Shown here: piece by piece, positions 1 to 11,471 of the stretch
Position numbering within the stretch: the stretch's first letter is position 1
How the letters are laid out: each line of letters opens with the position of its first letter
Source: Plasmodiophora brassicae
Taxonomy: Eukaryota > Endomyxa: Phytomyxea > Phytomyxea > Plasmodiophorida
Length of the DNA stretch: 64,000 nt
Reading direction: 5' to 3'
Assembly (NCBI GenBank): GCA_036867785.1
Contig: CP145425.1
Location: forward strand, 62,001-126,000
Position numbers and translations under genes: made by a program
Notes under the pieces: model-generated
The model's input: only the letters and a program-made list of their open reading frames with translations
Database searches by the model: none
Told to the model about the DNA's origin: nothing

Positions 1-1
1 C

Positions 2-310
2 AAGCTGCGTGGGATCATGTCGAACGGGATGGTCATGTGCGCGTCCAACGCGGACAGGACCGTGGTCGAGCTGATCTCCCCGCCCGAGGGCGCCGTGCCG
101 GGCGACATCGTCACCATCGCCGGCGCGAACGTGCCGCCTGCTCCGCCGGCGCAGGTCAATCCGAAGAAGAAGGGCAACGCGTGGGAGACGAGCGCCCCGC
201 TGTTCAAGACCAACGCCGAGCGCGTTGCCACGTTCGCCGGTGCGCCGCTTCAGGTGATCGGCAAAGGCTGTTGCACGTCGCCGTCCTTGCCTGCTGCTAC
301 GATCAGCTAG
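2..310 (+). CDS. C-terminal EMAPII-type tRNA-binding domain (5' truncated)
   Basis: The window opens inside a gene; the frame is already open at base 2 and ends at a TAG at 308-310. The visible ~102 residues match the end of the EMAPII/Arc1p C-terminal tRNA-binding domain: the run MSNGMVMCAS, a PxGxVPGD loop, an NPKKK element, and a last strand around VIGKG. In eukaryotes this domain is appended to methionyl- or tyrosyl-tRNA synthetase, or forms AIMP1/Arc1p, and binds tRNA non-specifically to raise synthetase affinity. Which catalytic module it belongs to lies upstream of the window. No intron is needed in the visible part. Confidence 0.8.
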   Translation, partial: KLRGIMSNGMVMCASNADRTVVELISPPEGAVPGDIVTIAGANVPPAPPAQVNPKKKGNAWETSAPLFKTNAERVATFAGAPLQVIGKGCCTSPSLPAATIS

Positions 311-392
311 AAAACTACACGACGCGGACCGACATTGTCGACACAGTTCACGACGTGTTGATGCATTCTAAAACGTCGCGGGTGGGGCGCGA

Positions 393-1606
<1,214 letters not shown>

Positions 1607-1896
1607 CGCGTTTGTTCACGACTGGGCGCGTCCGGGCGATGGATGGCCCCGCGGACCCACCGTCCGTGACTGGGACGGTCCGACCTGTCCCAAAACCAAA
1701 GCACAAAACGAATCACGAAGCCACTGCACGGCACGGGCCGCCGACCTGGCCCAAAATATCACGCGATGTGCCACTGCATGGCGCGCGTTCCGACGGGGGG
1801 CTGTCACGGCGCGTCGTGTCATGCCGAGGTGAGCAGCGGACCTCGTGACGGGCGTCATTTTGATTGTGGCTGCCGTCTGGCGGGTTGTCCGAGGAG

Positions 1897-3621
1897 ATGG
1901 TCGACGGCGACGGCGCTCGCGTAGTACCGTATGAGTGCAGCGTGCTGGTCGATGGGCGCCCGGTGCAGTGCCGGGTCGATGCCGATCAGGTCGTGGTCGA
2001 TGGCGAGGCGCTGGCGCTGGCGGACGGGTCGTTCGTTGTTGATCGGGGCGCGGACCTGACGGTCTCGCCGTCGGCGTCGACGTCGATCCAGGTGTCCTGC
2101 GCGGATTCAACCGACCATGCCGGCCTGGTCGCAGCTATCGTCAGCGCAATTCGAACCGCGGTCCCGACAGCAGATCGGCATGAGGTGGGGATGGAACCCA
2201 GAACGCCAGTTTTGTTTACGACGCTCGGCCTCACTCACCTGCCAGATCCTTCGGGGCACGCTACACTCAGCATGTTTCTTGAATGCCACCGAGGAGTTCA
2301 ACAGGCTGTTGAAGGAGACGCCTTCGTTTTCCATCGATAGGCAGTACGTGCTGCCATGGTTGGCGTCTGCGCTCCACGAATCTGATGACATTTGGTGATG
2401 GTACGTAGGGACGAAGACGGACGCACCGCGCTGCATATAGCATGCGCGAAGGACATCAAACCCATGATCCAGATGCTGGTCGATGCGGGTGCTGACCCGG
2501 CTGTCGCTGATGGCAACGGGCGCACGCCGCTGCATGTATCCTGCTCCCTGGGTCATGCGAACACGGTCGAGTACTTGCTGGCGGCCGGTGCTGTTCTGCC
2601 TGGAGAATTTGAACAGACCGACCATTCGTCCCCTGTATGGGCCGCTGCGTCCTGTCAGCAGGGCCGACCTGCTGCCGTCGTCGCTGCGCTCGTCCGCCAT
2701 GGGTTCTCTGTCGATGTCAAGTTCGACGATGGTTCGTCACTATTGCATCGCTTGGTCGACCTCGGAAACGCCGATGTTATCGAAACGATCTGCTCAGCAT
2801 CGCCCTCTCCTGATGTCCGATTCTTTTCAAGCTCTGGCCGGACTGCATTGCACGACGCTGCGGCCAAAAGCGTGCATGTCAATATCGTCAACCACCTGCT
2901 GCGCGCTGGCGCGTATCCGAACGCCCCGACCAAGGATGATCGCGCCGACACTCCTCTTCATCTGTGCACGTCGGAACAGATCGCCATGGCCCTTGTCGCT
3001 CATGGCGCTCGCCCGGATCTGGTCAATGCTGTTGGGCAAGTCGCGACGCACCAGCTTGTCGACAGCGCCGTTCGGCGCCTATCATCGACGTCCGCTGCCC
3101 GATGGATGCTTAAACGTGATGTCGCCGTTTCCAACCTGACGAAGGTTGACTTCAGGGAAGGTCCGTCGTGCGAGCTGTGTGGCAGCAACTTTCTTCCAAT
3201 CATCGGACGCAAACATCATTGCAGACTGTGCGGGGCGCTCGTCTGTGACTCGTGCAGCCTGAAGCGCGCTGTCTGCTCCAGTGAATCTCACCGCGTTTGC
3301 GATGCCTGTTTTAATCGTGCCGTCGAGGCCGTCGTCGCCTCCAACGCATATGAACTGCGTTCGTCGCCCGCATCCGGAACAGGGCAGCTTGTCGAATCCC
3401 CTGAACCATCTCCTCAAACAAAGGCCCATCCCGGACCTGATGTCCCGCCTGTTGATATGGGGGATGGATCGACGCCGGGGTCGCAGGCGCTCGCCGCCCT
3501 GCAGCAACGTGGTCAGGCCATCGACGAGCTCGGCGATAAATCTGCTCGGGTGCGTGACGATGCGGCGCAGTTCGCGAACCTTGCTGAACGGCTAGCTGCG
3601 AAGTTCGGTGCGCCTCCATAG
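1897..3621 (+). CDS. PH-like, ankyrin, FYVE and R-SNARE-motif fusion protein
   Basis: Three exons: 1897..2184, 2246..2343, 2409..3621 (introns 61 and 65 nt), 532 residues. Residues ~1-95 look like a degenerate PH domain ending in an amphipathic helix (LVAAIVSAIR). Residues ~130-340 hold about six ankyrin repeats; the second splice restores the consensus DEDGRTALHIAC. Residues ~382-430 are a FYVE-type zinc finger with eight Cys/His ligands, the basic patch RKHHCR and the RVC motif; the N-terminal WxxD motif is absent. Residues ~491-528 read ALQQRGQAIDELGDKS onward and fit the C-terminal half of an R-SNARE (v-SNARE coiled-coil) helix, with no transmembrane segment after it. Known family roles suggest a PI3P-recruited endosomal tether or fusion regulator; that is inference. 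An ATG at 1897 is preferred because upstream codons in frame lack ATG. Confidence 0.85.
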
Positions 3622-3872
3622 CCACGTAGCCCTCTGCTGCGCATCTACTACAGTATTCAGGATATCCGGTACTGTCGGCGACCCGCATTCGCGGCCTGTA
3701 AAAGAGGCCGTGGAAGACCGGTCACCCGCGAAGAGTCCCCGCTGGTATCACTGTATCAGTCGTCTGGTCCTGCGGACAAGTCCGAGGTGCGCCGACTGGG
3801 GCGGGCCGGACCCGGGGCCCCCTCCCAAGGGCGGTGGCCGTCGTGCATTGCGGACGCGGGAGTGGACGTGAC

Positions 3873-5334
3873 ATGGGGGTCGAGGGCGCGCGCGCCCTGC
3901 TGGAGGCGACCGGCGTCCTGGGCCGGTCGCATCGCGACCTGCGCGTGTTCCTCGACTGGTTCGTCTACGTCGTCGCCCCGTGCGACCTGCTGCGCGTCCT
4001 GCTCGATGACCTCCTGGAGCACCCTCCGGTCATCCTGTTCAAGGCGGCGCTGCTCGCTGAACAACGGTCCAAGGTACCGGGGGGGCGACGGGTTTCGTCT
4101 CGTCATCTGGGAGGATCTCATGGGACTGCAGCGCTCGCTGGACGCTCCCGTCGACCTGCTTGCCGATTTGTTCCTCACGCGCAACCTGCAAATCCTGTCA
4201 TTCGTTGAGACGTGGGCCGCCTGCTATGCCGGCGACTTCACTGGTAGGCCCGCTCTCGTCGTTCGGTGGACGCCCCCATCTTGACAGGTTGTTTCGGACC
4301 GTGCCGCAGGCCACGAGATGGAGCTGACGACGTGCCTTCAGCATTATCCGCCCGCGTCCTGGTCCATGCTCGAACGGTTTCTCGCCGTGGACCTGTCCGG
4401 TCTGGAGGTGAGGGCGCAAGCCTGCCTGGCGGTCGCCGAGGACATGTTCGTCATCAGGGACAAATGTGGGGAGGGGCGCCGCCGCATTGCACGCCTGCGC
4501 CGGCCGCCTCGCCGTCTGACCACCACGTTCTTCGCAGACGAACGACCTGTCGGTTCGCCCAACTTCCTGTGGATGCCGTCGTGCCGGTTCCTGTCCAGGC
4601 GGTACGCGTTCGACCGGCTGCCGGCGGGCGTCATCGCCGACCAGATGTGTGTGCACATGCGCGCCAGGCTGTCGGAGATCACGCCTCGCGACCTGATCGG
4701 TCCCGGCCGCCTGCAAGCGTTCGCCAGCATGTCGGACCGCATCGTCATCTGGGTCGCCAGCGAGATCCTCCTGCGCCGGTCACGACGACAACGACGCCGG
4801 GCGGTGTCGAAGTGGGTGGCCATCGCCATGCACTGCCTGCGTCGGTGCAATTTCCATTCGGCGTGCGAGATCGCGGCGGCGCTGACGGTGCACCCGCTCC
4901 GGCGCCTTCGTCGCGAGCTGTTCGAGACGTTGCCCGGTCGGCGCTGGCGACAATTCGTCCAGCTGCAGCAGCTGATCTCCGACCACGACAAGTTTGGCAC
5001 GTACAGGCGTCTGTATGCGCACGCGCAACCGGCCCGATTTCGGATCCCCTGCATCGCCAGCGTCGTTCGGGACATCCGCGTCCACGAGGACATGCTCGTC
5101 TCCGGGCAGGACGTCGTGAAGCGCTGTATCGTCGGTCAGCACATCGCCCGCCTGGCCCTGGACGCGTTACGCGTTTGCGAGCAGGATGACTACTGGATCA
5201 AGCCGGACCGCGACGTTCAGTACGCGCTCGGGTGCCGCCGGCTCGCCTCGGCCACGTCCATCGCCGACCTGATGGAGCGGTCCATGTCCATAGAACCCAT
5301 CAAGCGACCCGCCAAATGCAAACCGCCTCTTTGA
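3873..5334 (+). CDS. Ras guanine-nucleotide exchange factor (CDC25 domain)
   Basis: Three exons: 3873..4073, 4132..4243, 4310..5334 (introns 58 and 66 nt), 445 residues. Residues ~1-110 resemble the REM/RasGEF-N helical module. The rest is a CDC25-type catalytic domain: the core helical hairpin is visible in VIWVASEILL, then KWVAIAMHCLRRCNFHS, then IAAALTVHPLRRLRRE, and the closing RIPCIASVVRDI segment. The protein is minimal, with no extra LisH, DEP or kinase domain, and has an unusually Arg-rich insertion (residues ~165-185). It should activate a Ras/Rap-like GTPase. Both introns were placed by frame continuity; the second one removes an in-frame stop. Confidence 0.85.
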
Positions 5335-5360
5335 TGAACAGTTATCCTATTCGCACGTCG

Positions 5361-5510
5361 TCGCCATGTTGGAACGCGACGTATCGTGTTAACAAACCTG
5401 GGCAGCTATGAGGGTATCAGGGACAGGTCGTCAGTGCCCGACTGGGCGGCTGCGTCGGTCTTCTCTGCCGGCTCGGCCGGCGGATCCTCCTTCGTCGGGA
5501 TCTCCTTGGA
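5361..5510 (+). repeat. 150-bp direct copy of the 3' end of the AFG3-like gene
   Basis: Bases 5361-5510 repeat 6659-6808 in the same orientation at about 85-90% identity by eye. The copied piece holds the last ~30 codons, the stop and the 3' flank of the AFG3-like protease gene that lies on the minus strand at 6704-9255. The copy has no upstream coding sequence, so it is a dead gene tail. It carries substitutions but the reading frame is largely intact, which suggests a recent origin. Confidence 0.85.
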
Positions 5511-5544
5511 TGCGCCACTGTCCGGATGTCCAGCTGCATCCTGG

Positions 5545-5947
5545 CCTCATCAAGTTCTGGCCGGCGTCCATCACAGAACACCTCGTGCATTTCGATCACG
5601 TCATGGTCTCCAAATGCCTGTCGTGCATCGGCTTGTCGCGGACCGAGCGACAACACGCACAGCCGGTGCCGACCTTCCACATGTCGATGTTTGGCCCACC
5701 CTCCAGGACCGTGTCCGTGAAGGACCTACTGGGGAAACTGCCCAGTTCTGAGCACGACATGGTCTGCTCGACCTGCTCACAACAGACACGGCACACGCGA
5801 GTAGTGGTGTACACCAGCTCGTTGGCAGCCCGCTGGTGCGGTACCGTCGTCATAGGCCGCGTCACTTTGCCGTTTTCGATCGATGCAAGCGTTGGCTTAC
5901 CTTCAGGGCGTTCCCTGAATTGTCGTCATCCCATTGCATTGCAATAA
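5545..5947 (+). pseudogene. Ubiquitin-specific-protease-like zinc-finger fragment
   Basis: An open stretch of about 130 residues carries two CxxC pairs (KCLSC and CSTC) spaced by a segment reading VPTFHMSMFG and VSVKDLLG, then a strand RVVVYTSS. The order of CxxC, loop, LxxLL-like helix, CxxC and strand resembles the fingers subdomain of USP-family deubiquitinases. There is no catalytic Cys or His box around it, so I treat it as a fragment and not a working enzyme. Most of it (5647-5830) is repeated in inverted orientation at 5958-6139, where the second CxxC has become CxxR. A distant relation or another zinc-binding family is possible. Confidence 0.4.
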
Positions 5948-6139
5948 CGACGGCGGGCTGCCATCGAGCTGGTGTACACCACTACTCGCGTGTGTCGTGT
6001 CTGTTGTGCGCGGGTCGAGCAGACCATGTCGTACTCAGAATTGATCAGTGTCCCCAGTAGGTCCTTCACGGACACGGTCCTGGAGGGTGGGCCAAACATC
6101 GACATGTGGAAGGTCGGCACCGGCTGTGCGTATTGTCGC
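5647..6139. repeat. Inverted repeat, ~184-bp arms with 127-bp spacer
   Basis: The left arm 5647-5830 and right arm 5958-6139 are reverse complements at about 90% identity by eye; the block reading CCGACCTTCCACATGTCGAT on the left is matched exactly in reverse on the right. Both arms contain the USP-like coding fragment. The pair would form a long hairpin as single strand or RNA. Substitutions include one that destroys a Cys codon in the right copy. Confidence 0.9.
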
Positions 6140-6658
6140 TTGCCGTGCAGAACGTCTTTGCCAACTAACATGTTCTCGCCGTGGTCGTCTCGGCCGGGTC
6201 ATCGGACAAGTCGTCGTCGAGCGATGACGATCCGGCCGACGTGCCCGTTTTCGACCTGGGCACGCTTCCGTCGCCGCTTCGCGTTGATATCGCGATACGG
6301 GCACCGGTCACGCCCAGCGCGTCCCAGACGGTCCCGGCCGTCCCGGCTCCCAGGTGTAGGAAGACTCCCACCTGCAGATCCTGCACGCGCTTCACGACAT
6401 CGTGCTGCGTCTTCGGCGGGCGGCGTACACGTACTACATGATCTGGCGGCGCGCTCTATCGCCCGTATGCGTGCATCGGGTGCGTCGCACCGCCATCTGC
6501 CCAAGCGACCACGAAGCGCTTCCCGATACAGCAAAGCGTACTCCTGTTCAGCACGGTGGCCAGCCACCCACGGACTAGCCACGGACCATGGCCCGGTCCA
6601 CTGCAGTTGCGGACTTGTGGGTGTTCGCCATATCCACCGTGCTGACTGCAGCTGGCGG
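6140..6658. other. Unassigned stretch, possible gene remnant
   Basis: No convincing gene. On the plus strand a frame running DLGTLPSPLRVDIAIRAP and then, in another frame, ILHALHDIVLRLRRAAYTYY has protein-like composition, but I could not join them with a splice pair of normal length. It may be the worn remainder of the gene that donated the USP-like fragment. Confidence 0.3.
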
Positions 6659-6703
6659 TCGCCATGTTGGAACGCGACGTATCGTGTAATGAACGGGGGG
6701 CAG

Positions 6704-9255
6704 CTATGCGGGCTTCAGGGACAGGTCGTCAGTGCCCGTCTGAGCGGCTGCGTCGGCCTTCTCCGCCGGTTCGGGCGGCGTATCCTCCTTCGTCGGGATC
6801 TCCTTGGACGTCTCCTCGACGTAGTCGATGTACTGCTGCGACTTGTACGGGCGTTCGCCCAGCACCTCGACCAGGTCCTTGTGAGTGACGGTCTCCTGCA
6901 CCAGCAGGCGCGCGGCGAGCGCTTCGATCAGGACGCGCTTCTCGGCGACCAGCGCCAGCGTCCTGTCGTACAGCTGGTCGACCATCGAGCGGACCTCCTC
7001 GTCGATCAGCTCGGCAGTCTTCTCCGAGTACGGCTTGTAGAACGCCGGGTTGCCGCTGGATTCGTCCAGCGGGAAGCTCAGGTTGCCGACGCGCTTGCTC
7101 ATGCCGAACAGCGTCACCGTCGAGTACGCGATACGCGTGATCTTCTTCAGGTCGTCGGCGGCGCCCGTCGACACCTCATCGAAGAAGACCTGCTCGCTGG
7201 CCCGGCCGCCCAGCGCCATGCACATCATGTCGCGGAGCTGGTCCTCCGACATCAGGTTTAGCTCCTTGGGCAGGTACTGGGCGAAACCCAGCGCCGCCGT
7301 GCCTCGCGGGACGATCGTCACCTTCAGCAGCGGGTCCGCGTGCCGGAGGAACCAGCCGACGACGGCGTGCCCCGCTTCGTGATGGGCGACGAGTTCCCGT
7401 TCCTGCTTGGTCATGATCTTGTTCTCCTTGGCGAGCCCGCCAATGACACGGTCGACGGCGGCCTCGAAATCGACCAGCTCGACCGCCTGCTTGTCGGTCC
7501 GGGCGGCGATCAGCGCCGCCTCATTGCAGATGTTGGCAATGTCGGCGCCGGAGAACCCGGGCGTCAGCGACGCCAGGCGCCGCGCGATGTCGTCCACCGG
7601 GTTAGCGAGCGACAACGGCTTCAGGTGCACCTTGAAGATCTGCTGGCGGCCCTTGATGTCGGGCAGGTCGATCGCGACCTGCCTGTCGAATCGCCCGGGA
7701 CGAAGCAGCGCCTTGTCGAGGATGTCGACGCGGTTCGTCCCGGCTAGGACGACGACGCCGGACTGGGTGGAGAACCCGTCCATCTCGACCAGCAGCTGGT
7801 TCAGCGTGTTCTCGCGCTCGTCGTTCCCGCCGCTGAACCCGCCTTTGCCGCGGGCGCGCCCGACCGCATCGATTTCGTCGATGAAGACGATGCAGGGAGC
7901 CGCCTCGCGCGCCTGCGCGAACAGGTCGCGAACTCTGGATGGGCCGACGCCGACGAACTATGTAACCAGGAGGGACGGTGAGCACAGGCGCGTGGGACGC
8001 ACGACGGTGCACACACTGACCATCTCGATGAAGTCGGACCCGGAGATGCTGAAGAACGGGACGGACGCTTCGGCGGCGGTCGCGCGCGCCAGCATGGTCT
8101 TGCCGGTGCCGGGCGGGCCGACGAGCAGGGCGCCCCGAGGGATCTTGGCGCCCAGCTGCGTGTACTTCTTCGGGTTCTTCAGGAAGTCGACGAACTCGGA
8201 CACCTCGCGTTTCGCCTCGTCGAGGCCGGCGACGTCCTTGAACAGGACCTTGTTCTTCGCGTCCTTGCCGGCGCGGACCGCCGGCGCCTTCCCGATCTGG
8301 AAGATGTTCTTCATGCCGCCGCCGATGCCGCCGCCCGACCCGACGGACGATGACAACCCGCGCATGATGAACAGCCAGAAGCCGATCAGCAGCAGCGTCG
8401 GGCCGAACTTCAGCAGCTCCTGGCCCCACGACGTCCGGTTGACGTACTTGATCTGGGCGGGGACGGCGCGTCAGTTCGGCGGGGGGTGCACACAGGCAGA
8501 GACAGAGCGCCTTACCGGAACAAAGTCGGTCGGGCTGACGCCCATCTCCTCCTGGACGCGGTTCAGGCTGTTCTCGAACGTTTCAACGCTGCCGATCGTG
8601 AAGTAGTACTGGGCGCGGGGCGCCTGCAGGTCCATGAGCGCCGCGTCGTCGGGGAGCGACGCTCGCCGCGCCGGGGCGGCGTCCTCGGCGTCGTCCTCGA
8701 ACCGGTACCGGTCGGTCGGCGTCGTCGTGCGCGACGGCCGAAGGTAGACGCGCGCCGTCTGCTTGTTCATGACGACTACGCGACAGCAACCTCAGCACAG
8801 ATGCATCGAGAGCGCGCATGGAGGCGCCGATGCCCACCGATGCGATCGACGAGCCCAGGCTCGAGCAGGCGTTTCCGGAACTCCTGAAACGTAATCTCGC
8901 GTTCGCCGTCTGTTATCCTCGACGACGACAGCGTCAGGCCGAGGGCGGTCAGGATGGCCAGCGTGAGATGAGTTTCCCAGTTCGGCCACGGCGATTTGTC
9001 GTTCCCGCCGCCGGGCTTCTCATGGCTCGAGCGCCCGGACGACGACGACGACGACGACGGGTCGTTCTTGCCGTCGCCCTCCTTGGCGAGCTCGGGGGCC
9101 CCGTCCGGGAAGAACCGCCGGAACCCGTACGGGATTTTCGACGCCCTGACAATGGCGGGCGATACGGCCCAGAGACGCTGGTAGGCGCTGGACCGGGCGG
9201 GTGCCGCCGCCAGTGGCGACACCAGGCGCAGGCGTGACGCCAACGACCGCAACAT
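6704..9255 (-). CDS. AFG3: Mitochondrial m-AAA protease, AFG3/FtsH family
   Basis: Four exons: 9255..8838, 8775..8516, 8452..8021, 7957..6704 (introns 62, 63, 63 nt), 787 residues. The N-terminus is basic and free of acidic residues over the first ~50 positions, as expected for a mitochondrial presequence. Two membrane segments follow, around [14 protein letters not shown] and [14 protein letters not shown], with the small FtsH_ext intermembrane domain between them. The AAA module has GPPGTGKT (Walker A), IVFIDEID (Walker B) and the arginine-finger region; the peptidase has the zinc motif HEAGH near residue 562. The order of elements is that of AFG3L2/paraplegin. It degrades and processes inner-membrane proteins from the matrix side. 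The C-terminal tail is a Glu/Pro/Thr-rich disordered run, and this tail is the part copied at 5361-5510. Confidence 0.95.
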
Positions 9256-9754
9256 GACGACAGGCCACACCGCGGGCGCGGATGGTCGCTCCGGCGGTCC
9301 GCGGCCACTCCACAAAAGAACGCCGCAATCTGGTGACGCGCCGGCCCGGACCCGCGTGTTTGTTTTTTTGCTTTGGCATGCACTGCTTCTTCTATTTCGG
9401 TGCCACGTGCTGACTGCAGACGGGCCGGGTCTCTGTTGACACACCACGAGGGTATGTAGACGTGTTGTCTGTTGTTTTTGCGTATCGTGGCCGGCTGCAG
9501 ACATGAACACGTCGCCCCAGGTCAGTCGAGTACGTCGACGCCCACATGACGCGGAGAGCTGCCGGACGATGGGTTTCATCGCGCCGAGAACGGACTCGCT
9601 GCACCTGTTCGAGCGTCTGCAAGGCGCACCGGTCCCATCGGCCATCGCTGACATATAACGTTAACCCAACCGAAAGCTGTGGTAATCGCGTTTGAAGTTT
9701 GAGGACGCTTTCGAGCGGGTGGCGGTGGAATGAACAGCAGCTAACAGTCTCAGT
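9256..9754. other. Intergenic, no gene seen
   Basis: 499 bp between the start of the AFG3-like gene and the 3' end of the next minus-strand gene. Contains a [23 protein letters not shown] T-rich patch near 9356-9380. No frame shows family features. It should hold the AFG3 promoter. Confidence 0.5.
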
Positions 9755-10717
9755 TCATTCATCGGCGTCGCCGGCGACACGGCGCGCCTGCCGCTTGGCG
9801 TACCCGAACTCGTTGCGCCACAGATCCTCAAACCGGCGAAGGCTGATGACCGGAATGGCAGCCACAGGTGCGCCTGCCGCCAGCGAAAGCTCGTACTGCC
9901 GCGTGTACTCCAGGTCGATCTTCTTGAGCACCTTCAGCCAGATGACCCGGACGGTGAACGACGCGGGCAAAGAGATCGTTGCCTTGGCGTGCCGACTCTG
10001 GTAGTGGGACGGTGTGCCGTGCTGCTTGATGATGAGAAACGCCTCCTCCCGCACCTGATCGAGGACTTCGGGATCGATCCGATTGCGGACGACGACACTG
10101 CTTGCGCCGCGACGATCGCTCCCGCCGATGACGTCGCCTGGCACTTCGAACGGGTCGTGGTGTCGGCCAGTCATGCGCGCCCTCGTCGTGTCCATCTTCT
10201 TCTTTGAGAATCCGTACACATGCTGGAACATTTGGCGGCAGATCTGCTGCTCGACGTTGTCCTCCTGGGCGCGGAACCAGTAGGTGAAACGGTACGATAC
10301 GCTGTCGGCGACCTTCGAGCAGCGCATGCGGGCGGTGAGGTGGGCGTGCTGCTTCTCGAAAGCACGTAGCTTGGTGTACTCGAGGCGCTCGGCATGAACC
10401 ATGTCGGCGGTGATGAAGTCGTCGCACTTGAGCGTCGTGCACTTGCAAGGCAGGAACGGTTTCGGCGCCATCGTGAGCTTCTTGCGAGCGTCATTCTCGG
10501 GGTGTCGCGCCCGTTTCGCCGGTCGCGACACGACCTCATGCGTTGACTCGTCCGGCACCCGTTGTTGATGAAGGACGACTTCCGGAACGGGGCGGTCGAC
10601 AATGACGTGGTCCACTTGCGCGGCAGTGGACTGCTGTACGCGACGCGCCCGTGGCGCTGCGCCACCTCGACCGCGACCGCGGCCGCGATCTCCGCGAGAT
10701 CCACCGCGCCCAGACAT
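9755..10717 (-). CDS. RGG-tailed protein related to a transposon N-terminal domain
   Basis: A single exon of 320 residues starting at a clear ATG. Residues 1-25 are an RG-rich run (SRGDRGRGRGRGG). From residue ~88 there is a compact Cys-containing domain: CKC...KC, a helix with ERLEYTKLRAF, then VSYRFTYWFR, a conserved IC.QMF pair and GFSKKKMDTTR, later PSHYQSR and a W-containing helix. That order is reminiscent of the N-terminal domain of a family of eukaryotic DDE-type transposon proteins found widely in arthropods and protists. No DDE catalytic part follows within the gene. It may be a domesticated or truncated element product. Composition and GC match the neighbours. Confidence 0.5.
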   Translation of the reverse strand: MSGRGGSRGDRGRGRGRGGAAPRARRVQQSTAAQVDHVIVDRPVPEVVLHQQRVPDESTHEVVSRPAKRARHPENDARKKLTMAPKPFLPCKCTTLKCDDFITADMVHAERLEYTKLRAFEKQHAHLTARMRCSKVADSVSYRFTYWFRAQEDNVEQQICRQMFQHVYGFSKKKMDTTRARMTGRHHDPFEVPGDVIGGSDRRGASSVVVRNRIDPEVLDQVREEAFLIIKQHGTPSHYQSRHAKATISLPASFTVRVIWLKVLKKIDLEYTRQYELSLAAGAPVAAIPVISLRRFEDLWRNEFGYAKRQARRVAGDADE

Positions 10718-10795
10718 TCTATACCAATTTTAGCGGCTCGCGCAAACGTCCGTCGACCTCGCTCTGCATCGTGTTCAGGCAGCGTCGACCGCCCC
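10718..10795. promoter_or_regulatory. 78-bp divergent promoter interval
   Basis: Only 78 bp separate the divergent starts at 10717 (minus) and 10796 (plus), so both genes must share regulatory sequence unless the ankyrin gene begins further downstream. No TATA-like element was seen. Confidence 0.4.
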
Positions 10796-11398
10796 ATGGG
10801 GACCATGATCCGGATGGCGACAGGGTCCGGGTTGCATATTGCCGCCCGGAACCCGGCGCTCCTGAAGCACCTGCTGGCAACGAAGGGCGGCGCCCAGGTC
10901 AACGGCGTCGACCCCGACGGGCAGACGCCGCTGCACAGGGCCGTCGACCCATCCCATTTCTTCGACCACACGCTGACCAACGCCGGCATCGTCCGTATCC
11001 ATCAGGAGATGCCCGACGCCGTCCGCTTGCTGCTGGAGGCCGGCGCCGACCCGAACGCCGCCGACAGGAACGGGCGAACGCCGCTCCATGTCATCGCGAA
11101 CCTGCCGCGACGGAAACGGGTCGGCACCGCGCACACGTCGTTCGTCCAGGGGTTCAAGGCCGTCAACGGCATGCGGGGCCGCCGCGTGACCTCGTACGAC
11201 CTCGTCCTGACCCACGAGAAGCTGCTCGGGTGCCGGTTCGACGTCATCCGGCAGCTGGTCGAGGCCGGCGCCGACCCCAACCGGCGCGACCGTAGGGGCG
11301 ACACGCCCATCGCCCTCGCCCAGAAGCAGACCGAGGACAAGGACATTGTCCGGTATCTCCAGACCGCGTCATCGCCCTCGACAGGGTCGCCCACTTAA
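10796..11398 (+). CDS. Small ankyrin-repeat protein 1
   Basis: Single exon, 200 residues. Three to four ankyrin repeats are visible: GSGLHIAARNPALLKHLL, then DGQTPLHRAV, NGRTPLHVIA and RGDTPIALAQ, each followed by the second helix (AVRLLLEAGADPN; VIRQLVEAGADPN). Two repeats are interrupted by long loops, one hydrophobic (HFFDHTLTN) and one basic (RGRRVTSYDLVLTHEKLLG). No signal peptide or membrane segment. It is a tandem paralogue of the next gene, sharing the same loop insertions at the same places. Function unknown; ankyrin repeats are protein-binding scaffolds. Confidence 0.8.
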   Translation: MGTMIRMATGSGLHIAARNPALLKHLLATKGGAQVNGVDPDGQTPLHRAVDPSHFFDHTLTNAGIVRIHQEMPDAVRLLLEAGADPNAADRNGRTPLHVIANLPRRKRVGTAHTSFVQGFKAVNGMRGRRVTSYDLVLTHEKLLGCRFDVIRQLVEAGADPNRRDRRGDTPIALAQKQTEDKDIVRYLQTASSPSTGSPT

Positions 11399-11471
11399 CA
11401 AACGACGAACACGTTAACGACCGGCCGTGATGACGTCGAAATAAGCGCCGCATCGTCATAGCGGGTAGGTA

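Noticed and set aside
4266-5189. 307-codon plus-strand ORF overlapping the RasGEF
   Set aside because: Wrong frame of the same strand; Pro/Arg-rich without structure, whereas the chosen frame has the CDC25 core.
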